Origin: Bacteroidales bacterium | GTDB lineage: Bacteria > Bacteroidota > Bacteroidia > Bacteroidales > UBA12077 | Reading direction: 5' to 3' | DNA: 34,242 nt | NCBI GenBank assembly: GCA_027859205.1 | Contig: JAQIBH010000050.1 | Location: 1 to 34,242, forward strand | Shown here: in pieces, positions 17,525 to 25,575 of the stretch | Position numbering within the stretch: the stretch's first letter is position 1 | How the letters are laid out: the number at the start of each line of letters is the position of its first letter | Notes under the pieces: generated by a model | The model's input: only the letters and a program-made list of their open reading frames with translations | What the model was told of the DNA's origin: nothing | Databases searched by the model: none | Position numbers and translations under genes: made by a program

Positions 17525-17562
17525 CTAATAAATGAATTTTAATAAAAAATAAATAATATAAT

Positions 17563-18315
17563 ATGTTATCAATTAAAAATTTACATGCAGAGATTGAAGG
17601 AAAAGAAATTCTTAAAGGGATCAATCTTGAGGTAAAAGCTGGTGAAGTTCATGCTATAATGGGACCAAATGGTTCTGGGAAAAGCACCTTAGCTTCCGTG
17701 TTAGCTGGTCGTGAAATATTTGAAGTAACAGAGGGAGAAGTTTTTTATTTAGGGGAAGATTTATTGGAGAAATCTCCCGAAACTCGTGCAAGTGAAGGTG
17801 TGTTTTTAGGATTTCAATATCCTATAGAAATACCTGGAGTGAGCATGGTTAATTTTATGAAAACTGCGGTTAACGAACAGCGTAAACATAAAGATTTGGC
17901 ACCCTTGTCATCATCTGATTTTTTAAAAATTATGCGTGAAAAAAAGGCTCTTGTTGAGCTTGATGCTGCATTAGCGAATAGGTCTGTTAACGAAGGATTC
18001 TCCGGAGGGGAGAAAAAAAGAAATGAAATTTTTCAAATGGCAATGTTAGAACCAAAATTATCAATTCTTGACGAAACTGATTCTGGGCTTGATATTGATG
18101 CGTTGAAAATTGTGGCTAACGGTATAAATAAATTAAAATCTCAAGAGAACGCTACCATTGTAATTACACATTATCAAAGATTATTGGATTACATTATTCC
18201 AGACTTTGTCCATGTACTGTATAATGGCAAAATAATTAAATCAGGGGGAAAAGAATTAGCTTTTGAACTTGAGAAAAAAGGTTATGATTGGTTAAAGAAA
18301 GGTGTTGTAGTATAG
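17563..18315 (+). CDS. sufC: Fe-S assembly ATPase SufC
   Basis: The 250-residue SufC is the ABC-type ATPase that drives conformational change in the SufB-SufD scaffold. It has Walker A GPNGSGKS (34-41), the Q-loop FLGFQYP, signature FSGGEKKRNE and Walker B LSILDETDSGLDID. The Glu-Thr-Asp-Ser-Gly-Leu-Asp pattern is specific to SufC rather than transport ATPases. It lies 38 bases after sufB and 6 bases before sufD. Confidence 0.97.
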   Translation: MLSIKNLHAEIEGKEILKGINLEVKAGEVHAIMGPNGSGKSTLASVLAGREIFEVTEGEVFYLGEDLLEKSPETRASEGVFLGFQYPIEIPGVSMVNFMKTAVNEQRKHKDLAPLSSSDFLKIMREKKALVELDAALANRSVNEGFSGGEKKRNEIFQMAMLEPKLSILDETDSGLDIDALKIVANGINKLKSQENATIVITHYQRLLDYIIPDFVHVLYNGKIIKSGGKELAFELEKKGYDWLKKGVVV

Positions 18316-18321
18316 GGTTTT

Positions 18322-19722
18322 ATGATAGGAAATCGGATTTTAAAAAACAATCTTATGAGCTTAAAAACTGTTATGAAAGATAGTAAAGAAAAATACATAG
18401 AATTATATCTTAAAAATCAAGAATTATTAAAAAAAGATTCTCCTGAGTATATAAATGAAATTCGCAAGAATGCATTTGAAGAATTCCAAGTGAATGGTAT
18501 TCCGAATAAGAAGAATGAATTTTATAAATATACTGATCTAAATAAGGAATTTGATAACGGATTTAAAAATTATTTTTCACCAAAAAACATTAAATTTCAG
18601 TTAGAGGATATATTTAGTTGTGATGTACCCGATTTAAATACTAAAGTTATTCTATTATTAAATGGCTGGTATTATGATAGAGAAAACTTAATTACTGAAT
18701 TGCCGGGAGGTGCTGTAATTGGAAGCTTCCAAAAAGCTACTGAGTTATATCCAGATTTAGTAAAAAAGCATTTTGGAAAATACGCCGATTCTAAAAAAGA
18801 AGGCTTGGTAGCTTTAAATACAGCTTTTGTTAAAGATGGTGTTTTCTTTTATGTTCCTAAGGGAGCAGTAATTGAAAAACCTATTCAGATTATTAATATT
18901 TTAATGGATGAAGAAGAGGGATTAACTCAACACAGAAATTTATTTATTCTGGAAGAAAACAGTCAGGCATCTGTTGTTATCTGCGATCATACTTTATCAA
19001 ATCCAAATTTTTTAACGAATTCAGTTACTGAAATATTTGTTGGGCAAAATGCAAGTTTGGAATATTCTCGTATGCAGAATGAACACAATGGATCGAAACA
19101 AGTATCTCATTTATTTTTTAATCAAGAAAGAGATAGTAAGGTAAATACGAATACAATTACGCTGCATGGTGGACTAATTAGAAACAACGTAAATGTTTTA
19201 TTGAATGGTGAAGGTTGTGAAAATAGCACTACTGGTCTTTATTTTACAGATAAAGGTCAACATATAGATAATTATATTTTTATGGATCATGCTTATCCAA
19301 ATTGTATTAGTAAACAATTGTTTAAAGGAGTATTAGATGATTATGCAACTGGAGCTTTTAGTGGAAAAGTTTTGGTTCGAAAGAATGCTCAAAAAACACA
19401 GGCATACCAAACAAATAATAATATTTTATTAACTGATGATGTTGATATAAAATCGAAGCCACAATTGGAGATTTATGCCGACGACGTGAAATGTAGTCAT
19501 GGTGCGACTGTCGGACAGTTAGACGAAGATGCACTCTTTTATATGCGAGCGCGGGGAATTGATAAAAAAGAGGCAAAATTATTATTGATGTATGCTTTTG
19601 CACACGATGTTATAAAAACAATTCAAGTTCCTGCATTACAAGAGCGTATTCAGGATCTTGTTGATAAAAGATTGCGTGGGGAGTTATCGAGATGTAATTC
19701 TTGTCAAATGCATTGTTGTTAA
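18322..19722 (+). CDS. sufD: Fe-S assembly scaffold protein SufD
   Basis: The SufD subunit partners SufB in the SufBC2D scaffold. An N-terminal helical region (about 15-90) is followed by the beta-helix core with FFYVPKGAVIEKPIQI and ILEENSQASVVICDHTL. The C-terminal DDVKCSHGATVGQLDEDALFYMRARGI contains the conserved His implicated in the cluster site at the SufB interface; that motif spans about residues 389-415. It ends in a Cys-rich CNSCQMHCC tail, unusual for the family. The first ATG gives 466 residues, but internal ATGs at 18355 and 18373 are equally plausible starts. Confidence 0.95.
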   Translation: MIGNRILKNNLMSLKTVMKDSKEKYIELYLKNQELLKKDSPEYINEIRKNAFEEFQVNGIPNKKNEFYKYTDLNKEFDNGFKNYFSPKNIKFQLEDIFSCDVPDLNTKVILLLNGWYYDRENLITELPGGAVIGSFQKATELYPDLVKKHFGKYADSKKEGLVALNTAFVKDGVFFYVPKGAVIEKPIQIINILMDEEEGLTQHRNLFILEENSQASVVICDHTLSNPNFLTNSVTEIFVGQNASLEYSRMQNEHNGSKQVSHLFFNQERDSKVNTNTITLHGGLIRNNVNVLLNGEGCENSTTGLYFTDKGQHIDNYIFMDHAYPNCISKQLFKGVLDDYATGAFSGKVLVRKNAQKTQAYQTNNNILLTDDVDIKSKPQLEIYADDVKCSHGATVGQLDEDALFYMRARGIDKKEAKLLLMYAFAHDVIKTIQVPALQERIQDLVDKRLRGELSRCNSCQMHCC

Positions 19723-19762
19723 TAAGACTATGATTTGTATTTCAAATTATATAGTCGAATTA

Positions 19763-19785
19763 ATCCCGAGTTATAAACGAGGGAT
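19763..19785. repeat. Imperfect palindromic repeat between sufD and sufS
   Basis: ATCCC and GGGAT arms surround GA-GTTATAAAC-GA. Its GC-rich ends stand out in this genome, and it sits just upstream of the sufS start, so it would be in the operon mRNA. It looks like one of the short dispersed repeats of Bacteroidota, but other copies cannot be checked here. Confidence 0.45.
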
Positions 19786-19815
19786 CTTTAAAGTTTGATT
19801 AATAAAATATTAGAT

Positions 19816-21036
19816 GTGAGCTTAGATATTAAAAAAATTCGTAATGATTTTCCGATCTTAAATCAACAGGTTTATAAAAAACCATTGGTTTATTTCGATA
19901 ATGGGGCAACAACTCAAAAACCACAAGTTGTGATCGATGAGGAAGCTAAAATATACTCACAAGAGAACAGTAATATTCATCGTGGAGTACATTATTTAAG
20001 CGAACAATTAACTCAACGATACGAAGATGCCAGAAAAGTTGTTAGTGAATTTATTAATTCAGCACACGATTATGAGGTAGTATTCACCAGTGGAACAACT
20101 GAGTCGATAAATGCTGTAGCATTTTCTTTTGGAGAAAAATATATAAATGAAGGCGACGAAATAATTATTTCATCATTAGAACACCATGCTAATATTGTTC
20201 CTTGGCAAATGGTTTGTGATCGGGAAAAAGCTGTTTTAAAAGTAATTCCTATTAACGATAAGGGCGAATTGTTATTAGATGAATACCAAAAATTATTATC
20301 TCCAAAAACTAAGATTGTTGCTGTAAATCATGTTTCAAATGCTTTAGGAACTGTAAATGACGTAAAGAGGATGATTGATATAGCACATCAGAAAGATATT
20401 CCTGTATTAATTGATGGCGCTCAAAGTATACAACATAGTAAAATTGATGTTCAAGAACTAGATTGCGATTTCTATGTTTTTTCGGGTCATAAAATTTATG
20501 CCCCAAACGGTATAGGTGTACTTTATGGAAAAGAAAAGTGGTTAAATGATATGCCTCCTTTCATGACAGGTGGTGAAATGATTAAAAAAGTAACTTTCGA
20601 GAAAACTACATTTAACGAATTGCCTTTTAAATTTGAAGCGGGCACACCGAATTATGTTGCTGCAATTGGTTTAGCTACAGCAATTAAATATGTTCAGAAG
20701 CTTGGCTTAGAAAATATTGCAGCTTACGAAAAAGATTTGCTTGAGTACGCAACAAAAAAGTTAAATACAATTGACGGTTTAAGAATTATAGGAACTGCAG
20801 AAAATAAAATAAGTGTTATTTCTTTTGTTTTAGAAAATATTCATCATTACGATGCTGGAATGATAATTGATAAGATGGGTGTTGCAGTTCGTACGGGACA
20901 TCATTGTGCTGAACCATTGATGGATTTCTTAAATATTGATGGAACGTTACGAGCATCATTTTCATTTTACAATACAAAAGAAGAAATAGATAAATTGTAC
21001 GATGCAATTTTGACTGTTAAACAAATGTTTAGTTAA
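19816..21036 (+). CDS. sufS: Cysteine desulfurase SufS
   Basis: SufS is a PLP-dependent group II cysteine desulfurase that takes sulfur from cysteine and passes it to SufE. From the GTG at 19816 the protein has 406 residues, the same as E. coli SufS. The PLP Lys is then residue 226 (SGHKIYAPNG) and the catalytic Cys residue 364 (RTGHHCAEPLM), both equal to the E. coli numbering; this decided the start over the TTG at 19795. Other motifs are FDNGATTQKP, TSGTTESIN and the cofactor Asp in DGAQS. It follows sufD and precedes sufE. Confidence 0.96.
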   Translation: MSLDIKKIRNDFPILNQQVYKKPLVYFDNGATTQKPQVVIDEEAKIYSQENSNIHRGVHYLSEQLTQRYEDARKVVSEFINSAHDYEVVFTSGTTESINAVAFSFGEKYINEGDEIIISSLEHHANIVPWQMVCDREKAVLKVIPINDKGELLLDEYQKLLSPKTKIVAVNHVSNALGTVNDVKRMIDIAHQKDIPVLIDGAQSIQHSKIDVQELDCDFYVFSGHKIYAPNGIGVLYGKEKWLNDMPPFMTGGEMIKKVTFEKTTFNELPFKFEAGTPNYVAAIGLATAIKYVQKLGLENIAAYEKDLLEYATKKLNTIDGLRIIGTAENKISVISFVLENIHHYDAGMIIDKMGVAVRTGHHCAEPLMDFLNIDGTLRASFSFYNTKEEIDKLYDAILTVKQMFS

Positions 21037-21102
21037 ATTATAAATAAATATTCTTTGCGACTCTTTGCTTTTGCAGTTAAAAGAATATAAAGAGAAAATA
21101 GA

Positions 21103-21522
21103 ATGACTTTAAACGAACAACAAGACGAAATAATTGAAGAGTTTTCAGTTTTCGATGACTGGATGGATAAATACAATTACTTAATAGATTTAAGTAAAGA
21201 CCTTCCGGATATTGATCCAAAATATAAAACACAAAAATATTTAATTGAAGGCTGCCAGTCTAAAGTTTGGCTTTTTGCCGAAATGGATAATGATAAAATA
21301 AAATATTATGCTGATAGCGATGCAATTATTACAAAAGGAATTGCTGCTCTTTTGGTTCGTGTATTAAGTGGCCAAAAGCCCGAGAATATAATGAATAACG
21401 AATTGTACTTTTTAGATAAAATAGGATTACAACAAAACCTGTCGCCTACACGTTCGAATGGTTTGTTGGCAATGGTTAAGCAGATGAAATTGTATGCAAT
21501 AGCATATAATGCATCCCGATAA
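21103..21522 (+). CDS. sufE: Sulfur acceptor protein SufE
   Basis: The 139-residue SufE accepts persulfide sulfur from SufS, stimulates it and hands sulfur on to SufB. The acceptor Cys51 lies in YLIEGCQSKVWL, at the same position as in E. coli SufE. Further conserved segments are GIAALLVRVLSGQ and LSPTRSNGLLAMVKQM. The last two codons (Ser-Arg) and the stop codon are formed by a palindromic repeat, so the C-terminus has probably been altered by its insertion. This should not affect the core fold. Confidence 0.95.
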   Translation: MTLNEQQDEIIEEFSVFDDWMDKYNYLIDLSKDLPDIDPKYKTQKYLIEGCQSKVWLFAEMDNDKIKYYADSDAIITKGIAALLVRVLSGQKPENIMNNELYFLDKIGLQQNLSPTRSNGLLAMVKQMKLYAIAYNASR

Positions 21523-21531
21523 ACATCGGGA
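21514..21531. repeat. Palindromic repeat supplying the sufE stop codon
   Basis: TCCCGAT (21514-21520) and ATCGGGA (21525-21531) are perfect 7-bp arms around AAAC. The TAA of sufE is bases 21520-21522, inside it. It is followed directly by the strong ribosome site of sufT and could form a hairpin between the two genes. Confidence 0.65.
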
Positions 21532-21540
21532 GGGAAATTA

Positions 21541-21546
21541 AGGAGG
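21541..21546 (+). promoter_or_regulatory. Strong Shine-Dalgarno of sufT
   Basis: AGGAGG, six bases before the ATG at 21553, is a near-perfect ribosome site, uncommon in this window. It follows the repeat at the end of sufE. Confidence 0.55.
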
Positions 21547-21552
21547 AGAGTT

Positions 21553-21870
21553 ATGGAAAATGATTTTATGGCTTTAGAAGCAGAAATAGTAAAAACACTT
21601 AAAGAAATATTCGATCCTGAGATACCAGTTAATATATACGACCTTGGTTTAATCTATGCCATTGAAGTAGATGATGATAAAGAAGTTGAAGTTAAAATGA
21701 CTTTAACAGCGCCAAATTGTCCAATGGCAGATCAATTGCTGGGTGAGGTTCACGAAAAAGTAAATGCAGTTGAAGGAGTGAAAAAAGCAAAAATAAATCT
21801 TGTTTTCGATCCACCTTGGGATAAAAGCTTAATGAGCGAAGAAGCTATGTTAGACCTCGGACTTCTTTAG
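21553..21870 (+). CDS. sufT: SufT-like Fe-S maturation protein (DUF59/MIP18 family)
   Basis: The 105-residue protein is a single DUF59/MIP18 domain, as found at the end of suf operons in many bacteria and related to eukaryotic CIA2. SufT contributes to maturation of Fe-S enzymes, and the mechanism is not settled. Visible motifs are DPEIPVNIYDLGLIYAIEV and MTLTAPNCPMADQL, with the conserved Cys, and a C-terminal VFDPPWDKSLMSEEAMLDLGL (about 77-105). It is the last gene of the suf run, 30 bases after sufE. The following gap holds a heptad array. Confidence 0.9.
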   Translation: MENDFMALEAEIVKTLKEIFDPEIPVNIYDLGLIYAIEVDDDKEVEVKMTLTAPNCPMADQLLGEVHEKVNAVEGVKKAKINLVFDPPWDKSLMSEEAMLDLGLL

Positions 21871-21921
21871 CATCAATTTGCATTGTACTTTATTGAAACA
21901 TTATTAAATACTTGATAAAAG

Positions 21922-21949
21922 CTTCAAGATTCAGGCTGCATGATGCTAA
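21922..21949 (+). repeat. Left heptad array of the first four-helix-bundle element
   Basis: Four 7-nt units in phase read GCTTCAA, GATTCAG, GCTGCAT and GATGCTA. The first nine bases (GCTTCAAGA) are inverted as TCTTGAAGC at 22351-22359 on the other side of the gene. A small hairpin TTTAGC-TTTAT-GCTAAA (21974-21990) lies between the array and the ATG. Confidence 0.5.
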
Positions 21950-21999
21950 GATTTTGAAACATCCTCTTTTATATTTAGCTTTATGCTAAAAGAATAAAT

Positions 22000-22356
22000 A
22001 TGAAAGATTTCAAGAAGTTGATTGTTTGGCAAAAAAGTATTGAATTAGTTACATCAATTTATAAAATTTCAAAAGATTTTCCTTCAGTAGAAAAATACGG
22101 CTTAACTAGTCAGGTTACAAGAGCTGCTGTATCTATTCCATCTAATATTGCAGAAGGAAGTAGTAGATTCAGTGAAAGAGATTATTTTAGATTTCTTGAA
22201 ATTGCTTTAGGGTCTGCGTTTGAGCTTGAAACTCAATTTATAATAATTGAAAAATTGGATTTTGTTATCGCAAATGATGTCAAAATCATAGTTGAGAATA
22301 TTAAAATAATTCAGAAAATGCTTTCAGGTTTAATGAGTAAATTAAAGCGTTCTTGA
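22000..22356 (+). CDS. Four-helix-bundle protein (23S rRNA IVP / Avd-like), copy 1
   Basis: The 118-residue protein belongs to the family of proteins encoded in 23S rRNA intervening sequences, structurally related to Avd of diversity-generating retroelements. It has FKKLIVWQKSIELV at the start, the conserved YGLTSQVTRAAVSIPSNIAEG and the motif RDYFRFLEIALGSAFELETQ, all in one compact helical bundle. The function is unknown and nucleic-acid binding is suspected. Here it sits between sufT and queG, not in rRNA, bracketed by inverted heptad arrays. It is closely similar to the second copy at 26458-26811. Confidence 0.9.
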   Translation: MKDFKKLIVWQKSIELVTSIYKISKDFPSVEKYGLTSQVTRAAVSIPSNIAEGSSRFSERDYFRFLEIALGSAFELETQFIIIEKLDFVIANDVKIIVENIKIIQKMLSGLMSKLKRS

Positions 22357-22377
22357 AGCATGAAGCGCGTGGCATAT
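22350..22377 (+). repeat. Right heptad array, overlapping the IVP stop and queG start
   Basis: Units TTCTTGA, AGCATGA, AGCGCGT and GGCATAT continue at 7-nt spacing. TCTTGAAGC is the perfect inverse of GCTTCAAGA at 21922-21930. The IVP stop TGA and the queG ATG both fall inside it. Later units are degenerate. Confidence 0.45.
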
Positions 22378-23286
22378 AGCAGTTTAATTAAACAAAAAGC
22401 TCTCGAACTAGGCTTTTATGCAATTGGTATTTCTAAAGCAGACTTCCTTGAAAAAGAATCGATTCAATTAAAAGCTTGGCTTGATAATGGTTTACATGGC
22501 GATATGCAATACATGGAAAATCATTTCGAAAAACGAACCGATCCACAAGTTTTAGTTGAAGGTGCAAAATCCGTTATATCTGTTTTGCATAATTACTATC
22601 CGGAAGAGAAACAAAGAAAAGATACTTATAAAATTTCTAAATACGCATATGGTAAAGATTATCATTATGTTGTAAAAGAAAAACTGAATGCTTTATTGGA
22701 GTTTATTCAAAACGAAATAGGAGAAGTAACAGGACGTGCATTTGTCGATTCAGCCCCGGTGATGGATAAAGTTTGGGCAGCAAAATCTGGATTGGGTTGG
22801 ATTGGGAAAAATACTAATCTTATTTCAAAGGAATTCGGCTCATTTGTTTTTATTGGCGAGTTAATTATTGATTTGGAATTAGAGTATGACAACTCTATTA
22901 AGGACTATTGTGGAACCTGCACAAAATGTATTGATGCGTGTCCTACTAACGCAATAAGCGAATATAAGCTAGATGCCCGAAAATGCATCTCATATTTAAC
23001 TATTGAAAAGAAATATGATTTCCTGGAGGAAATGAAAAATAAATGGAGCGACTGGATATTTGGATGTGATATTTGCCAGGATGTTTGTCCATGGAACTCA
23101 AAATTAGAACCACACAGCGAAAAAACTTTTAATATTTCTAATGAACTTAAAAATCTTTCAAAAGAAGATTGGCAGAATTTGGATAAATCCTCATTTAAAG
23201 AACTTTTTAAAAACACTCCTTTTGAGCGAACAAGATTTGAGGGATTAAAAAGAAATATTGATTTTTTGAGTCAAGAAGATCACTAA
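22360..23286 (+). CDS. queG: Epoxyqueuosine reductase
   Basis: The 308-residue QueG reduces epoxyqueuosine to queuosine in tRNA, the last step of that modification, using cobalamin and two 4Fe-4S clusters. The catalytic Asp is in [13 protein letters not shown] (Asp130), followed by [12 protein letters not shown]. Clusters are bound by [12 protein letters not shown] (Cys184, 187, 190, 194) and [11 protein letters not shown] (Cys236, 239, 243) with Cys209. The length is typical of the shorter form. The ATG lies inside the right heptad array of the preceding element, so its first codons (MKRVAYS) may have been rewritten by that insertion. Confidence 0.95.
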   Translation: MKRVAYSSLIKQKALELGFYAIGISKADFLEKESIQLKAWLDNGLHGDMQYMENHFEKRTDPQVLVEGAKSVISVLHNYYPEEKQRKDTYKISKYAYGKDYHYVVKEKLNALLEFIQNEIGEVTGRAFVDSAPVMDKVWAAKSGLGWIGKNTNLISKEFGSFVFIGELIIDLELEYDNSIKDYCGTCTKCIDACPTNAISEYKLDARKCISYLTIEKKYDFLEEMKNKWSDWIFGCDICQDVCPWNSKLEPHSEKTFNISNELKNLSKEDWQNLDKSSFKELFKNTPFERTRFEGLKRNIDFLSQEDH

Positions 23287-23390
23287 AATAATTTCTTTTT
23301 TTGTAGTTAGTTATAATTAAATACTATTAATTTGTTATAAGATTGTTTAATATATAATTTAAAATTATAAACGCATTAAATTATTACAAA

Positions 23391-24032
23391 ATGAAAAAGA
23401 TTTTAAGTATTGTATTTATTAGTGCATTTGTATTTGTAAATGCTAATGCGCAGGAAGGGAAAGGCAAATTTGCTGTAGATTTTAATTTTGATCCGGCGGC
23501 TATATTTGATGCAAGTGCAGGTCCAATGTTTCAAATGCCAAATCTTAAGGGACGATATTTTATTTCATCAAGTCTTGCCATCCGCGCAGGAATTGGATTA
23601 GGTTTTGGTAGTGATAAAGTATACACTGATATCGATCCTGCAATTGATGATTATATGAAAACTACTGATTTTTACCTGTCCGTTTCCCCCGGAATTGAAA
23701 AACATTTTGGAAGCGATAAGTTTTTAGTTTATGCGGGAGGAGAAATACCATTTTCAACTTTCTCAACTAAAAGAGAAACAAAGGTTGGTGCTACAACTAC
23801 AGACTCTGAAAACATTAATGGAGGATATACCGGAATTGGATTTAATTTTGTGGCAGGGTTTGATTTTTATGTTTTCGATAATTTTTATATAGGTGCTGAG
23901 TTTGCTCCAGGTTTCGATTATCGCAAAAATAAGGAAGTTACTGTTGGTGGTACTGTTACTCAAAAGGAATCAACCGGGTTTGATTTTGGTTTAACAGCTA
24001 CTTCCGGGATACGAATTGGAGTTAGATTTTAA
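23391..24032 (+). CDS. Outer-membrane beta-barrel protein
   Basis: The 213-residue protein has a signal peptide ending in NANAQ (about residue 21) and Gly/aromatic-rich alternating strands. They include YFISSSLAIRAGIGLGFGS, KFLVYAGGEIPFSTF and FYIGAEFAPGFDYRKN, and a terminal Arg-Phe after SGIRIGV, usual for barrels. It resembles the small porin-like family of Bacteroidota outer-membrane proteins; no specific role is visible. It stands alone and ends in a strong terminator. Confidence 0.8.
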   Translation: MKKILSIVFISAFVFVNANAQEGKGKFAVDFNFDPAAIFDASAGPMFQMPNLKGRYFISSSLAIRAGIGLGFGSDKVYTDIDPAIDDYMKTTDFYLSVSPGIEKHFGSDKFLVYAGGEIPFSTFSTKRETKVGATTTDSENINGGYTGIGFNFVAGFDFYVFDNFYIGAEFAPGFDYRKNKEVTVGGTVTQKESTGFDFGLTATSGIRIGVRF

Positions 24033-24061
24033 TACTATTAATCCGTTTTAATTAACAATTA

Positions 24062-24106
24062 GGTACGGACTATGTCTTATTAGACATATTGTCCGTGCCT
24101 TTTTTT
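24062..24106 (+). terminator. Intrinsic terminator after the barrel gene
   Basis: GGTACGGAC (24062-24070) pairs with GTCCGTGCC (24091-24099), with an inner ATGTCT/AGACAT stem, followed by seven Ts. One G-T pair occurs in the outer stem. Confidence 0.85.
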
Positions 24107-24198
24107 GGAGCTACAATTGGATAATCTGTGAGTTTTATGCATCTTTTATTGTAATTATAATATTTCTTTTATTCTTGGATCATCGAACTCATAAAAAT

Positions 24199-25050
24199 CT
24201 AAAATTTATAAGTCAATCCAACTCCAAACACTTCTTTAAACTGCACGTCCTTAATCATATCATCATCATAAACTAGCTGAGTATTCAAATTAGCCGAGAG
24301 GTATTCGTTAATTTTCATATTAATCATTACTTTCCAATCAATATCTATGTTTTGGGCATTTTCGAAATAATTAGTAAATAATCCTAGAGTTGAATTTAAA
24401 GATACATTTTTCATAATTTCGATTTTTACTCCCATAGCTGCAGAACCCCCAAGTTCCATTCTTGTTTTTGATCCAGGATCAACTCCAAAAGAACCCTGAG
24501 CCGATAAAGAATCGTCCATAACAATGGTTAATTTCCCTGCGATGGGCGATAGAACGGCATAGAATGATTCGCTGGGTTTATATTCCATACCCAATGCACC
24601 TTGTAAATACCCAGGAGCAAGAAATTTTGAAATAACAGCTGTATCAGGAGTATATCTCTTACCGTCAGTAATTTGAGTTTTAAAGTTAAGCATCGCGCTT
24701 ATAAAGAATGATTTAGAAACTTTACGTCCATATTTAGATAGGAAATCAATATGATCGTCTGTTTTTCTAACATCCATATCACCTTGCTTTTGAATACCAT
24801 AACCAAGATCAAGAGTATTAGCCCAGTCATTTTTTTCTTTCGAATAGTTTAATGAAAGATTTAATAAACCATTAAAAGCATAAGAGTTTTCACCGCCCGG
24901 AGCCCAATTTGTAAGCGAAACCTGGGAAAAGTTAATGGCACTTACTCCATCAAATTTCCAGTATTTCATAGTATCTGCTTTTTCCTGGGCATTTAAAAAC
25001 AAACTTGAGCTTAGTGCCAATGTAATTAATAAGGTAATTCTTTTAGTCAT
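24199..25050 (-). CDS. DUF3078 outer-membrane protein
   Basis: The 283-residue protein has a signal peptide ending in FLNAQ (about residue 22). The WKFDGVSAINFSQVSLTNWAPGGENSYAFN block (in two parts, about 32-61) is the hallmark of DUF3078 proteins of Bacteroidota. It continues in regular amphipathic strands and ends in VGLTYKF, so it is predicted to be a beta barrel in the outer membrane. Function is unknown. It is convergent with the barrel gene at 23391 and the strong hairpin lies between them. Confidence 0.85.
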   Translation of the reverse strand: MTKRITLLITLALSSSLFLNAQEKADTMKYWKFDGVSAINFSQVSLTNWAPGGENSYAFNGLLNLSLNYSKEKNDWANTLDLGYGIQKQGDMDVRKTDDHIDFLSKYGRKVSKSFFISAMLNFKTQITDGKRYTPDTAVISKFLAPGYLQGALGMEYKPSESFYAVLSPIAGKLTIVMDDSLSAQGSFGVDPGSKTRMELGGSAAMGVKIEIMKNVSLNSTLGLFTNYFENAQNIDIDWKVMINMKINEYLSANLNTQLVYDDDMIKDVQFKEVFGVGLTYKF

Positions 25051-25124
25051 ATCTATTTAGTTTTTAATATTATTGTAATTATACAAATCTGACTATAGAA
25101 TTGTTCAAAAGAATGCTAACAATA

Positions 25125-25529
25125 TTAGTCAGAGATTATAGAAACAACAATATTTATTTTATCTCTTGGACCATCAAATTCGCAGAAGAAAATATTTTGC
25201 CAAGTTGATAAGCCAATTTTACCATTAATAATAGGAACAGTTTCGCTTGGTCCGACAATTCCTGCTTTTAAATGCGCATCTCCGTTATTGTCTTGTTTAT
25301 CATGTTCCCAAATACCAGCAGGAATTAGTTTTTTCAAAAGAGTTACTACATCGTTTTGCACAGAATTATCCCAATTTTCCTGAATCATGATTGCTGCAGT
25401 AGCTCCTTGAGCATAAATATTAACAATTCCGTTTTTAATATTTGAAGATGAAATAATCTTTTCAACCTGACTTGTAATATCGTATAAACCATTACGCTTA
25501 TCAGTTGATATTTGTATGATTTCTTGCAT
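25125..25529 (-). CDS. YjbQ/UPF0047 family protein
   Basis: The protein has 134 residues from the ATG at 25529, which matches the family start (MQEIIQISTDKRNGLYDIT); an upstream start at 25571 would overlap the opposite gene. It has the conserved NIYAQGATAAIMIQEN, GDAHLKAGIVGPSETVPI, LSTWQNIFFCEFDGPRD motifs of the YjbQ family (about 37-125). Members show weak thiamine-phosphate-synthase activity, but the true role is unsettled. It is divergent from the alpha/beta hydrolase, with a 46-base gap that must hold both promoters. Confidence 0.92.
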   Translation of the reverse strand: MQEIIQISTDKRNGLYDITSQVEKIISSSNIKNGIVNIYAQGATAAIMIQENWDNSVQNDVVTLLKKLIPAGIWEHDKQDNNGDAHLKAGIVGPSETVPIINGKIGLSTWQNIFFCEFDGPRDKINIVVSIISD

Positions 25530-25575
25530 AATATCTTTAAATTTGATTTTTAGATTATATAAATTTACCAAAAAA

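Noticed and set aside
22000-22356. A 23S rRNA fragment around the IVP-like genes
   Set aside because: No rRNA-like sequence flanks either copy; both neighbours are ordinary protein genes.
25516-25575. Longer N-terminus for the alpha/beta hydrolase
   Set aside because: It would overlap the start of the divergent YjbQ gene and adds residues not seen in the family; ATG at 25576 is better.
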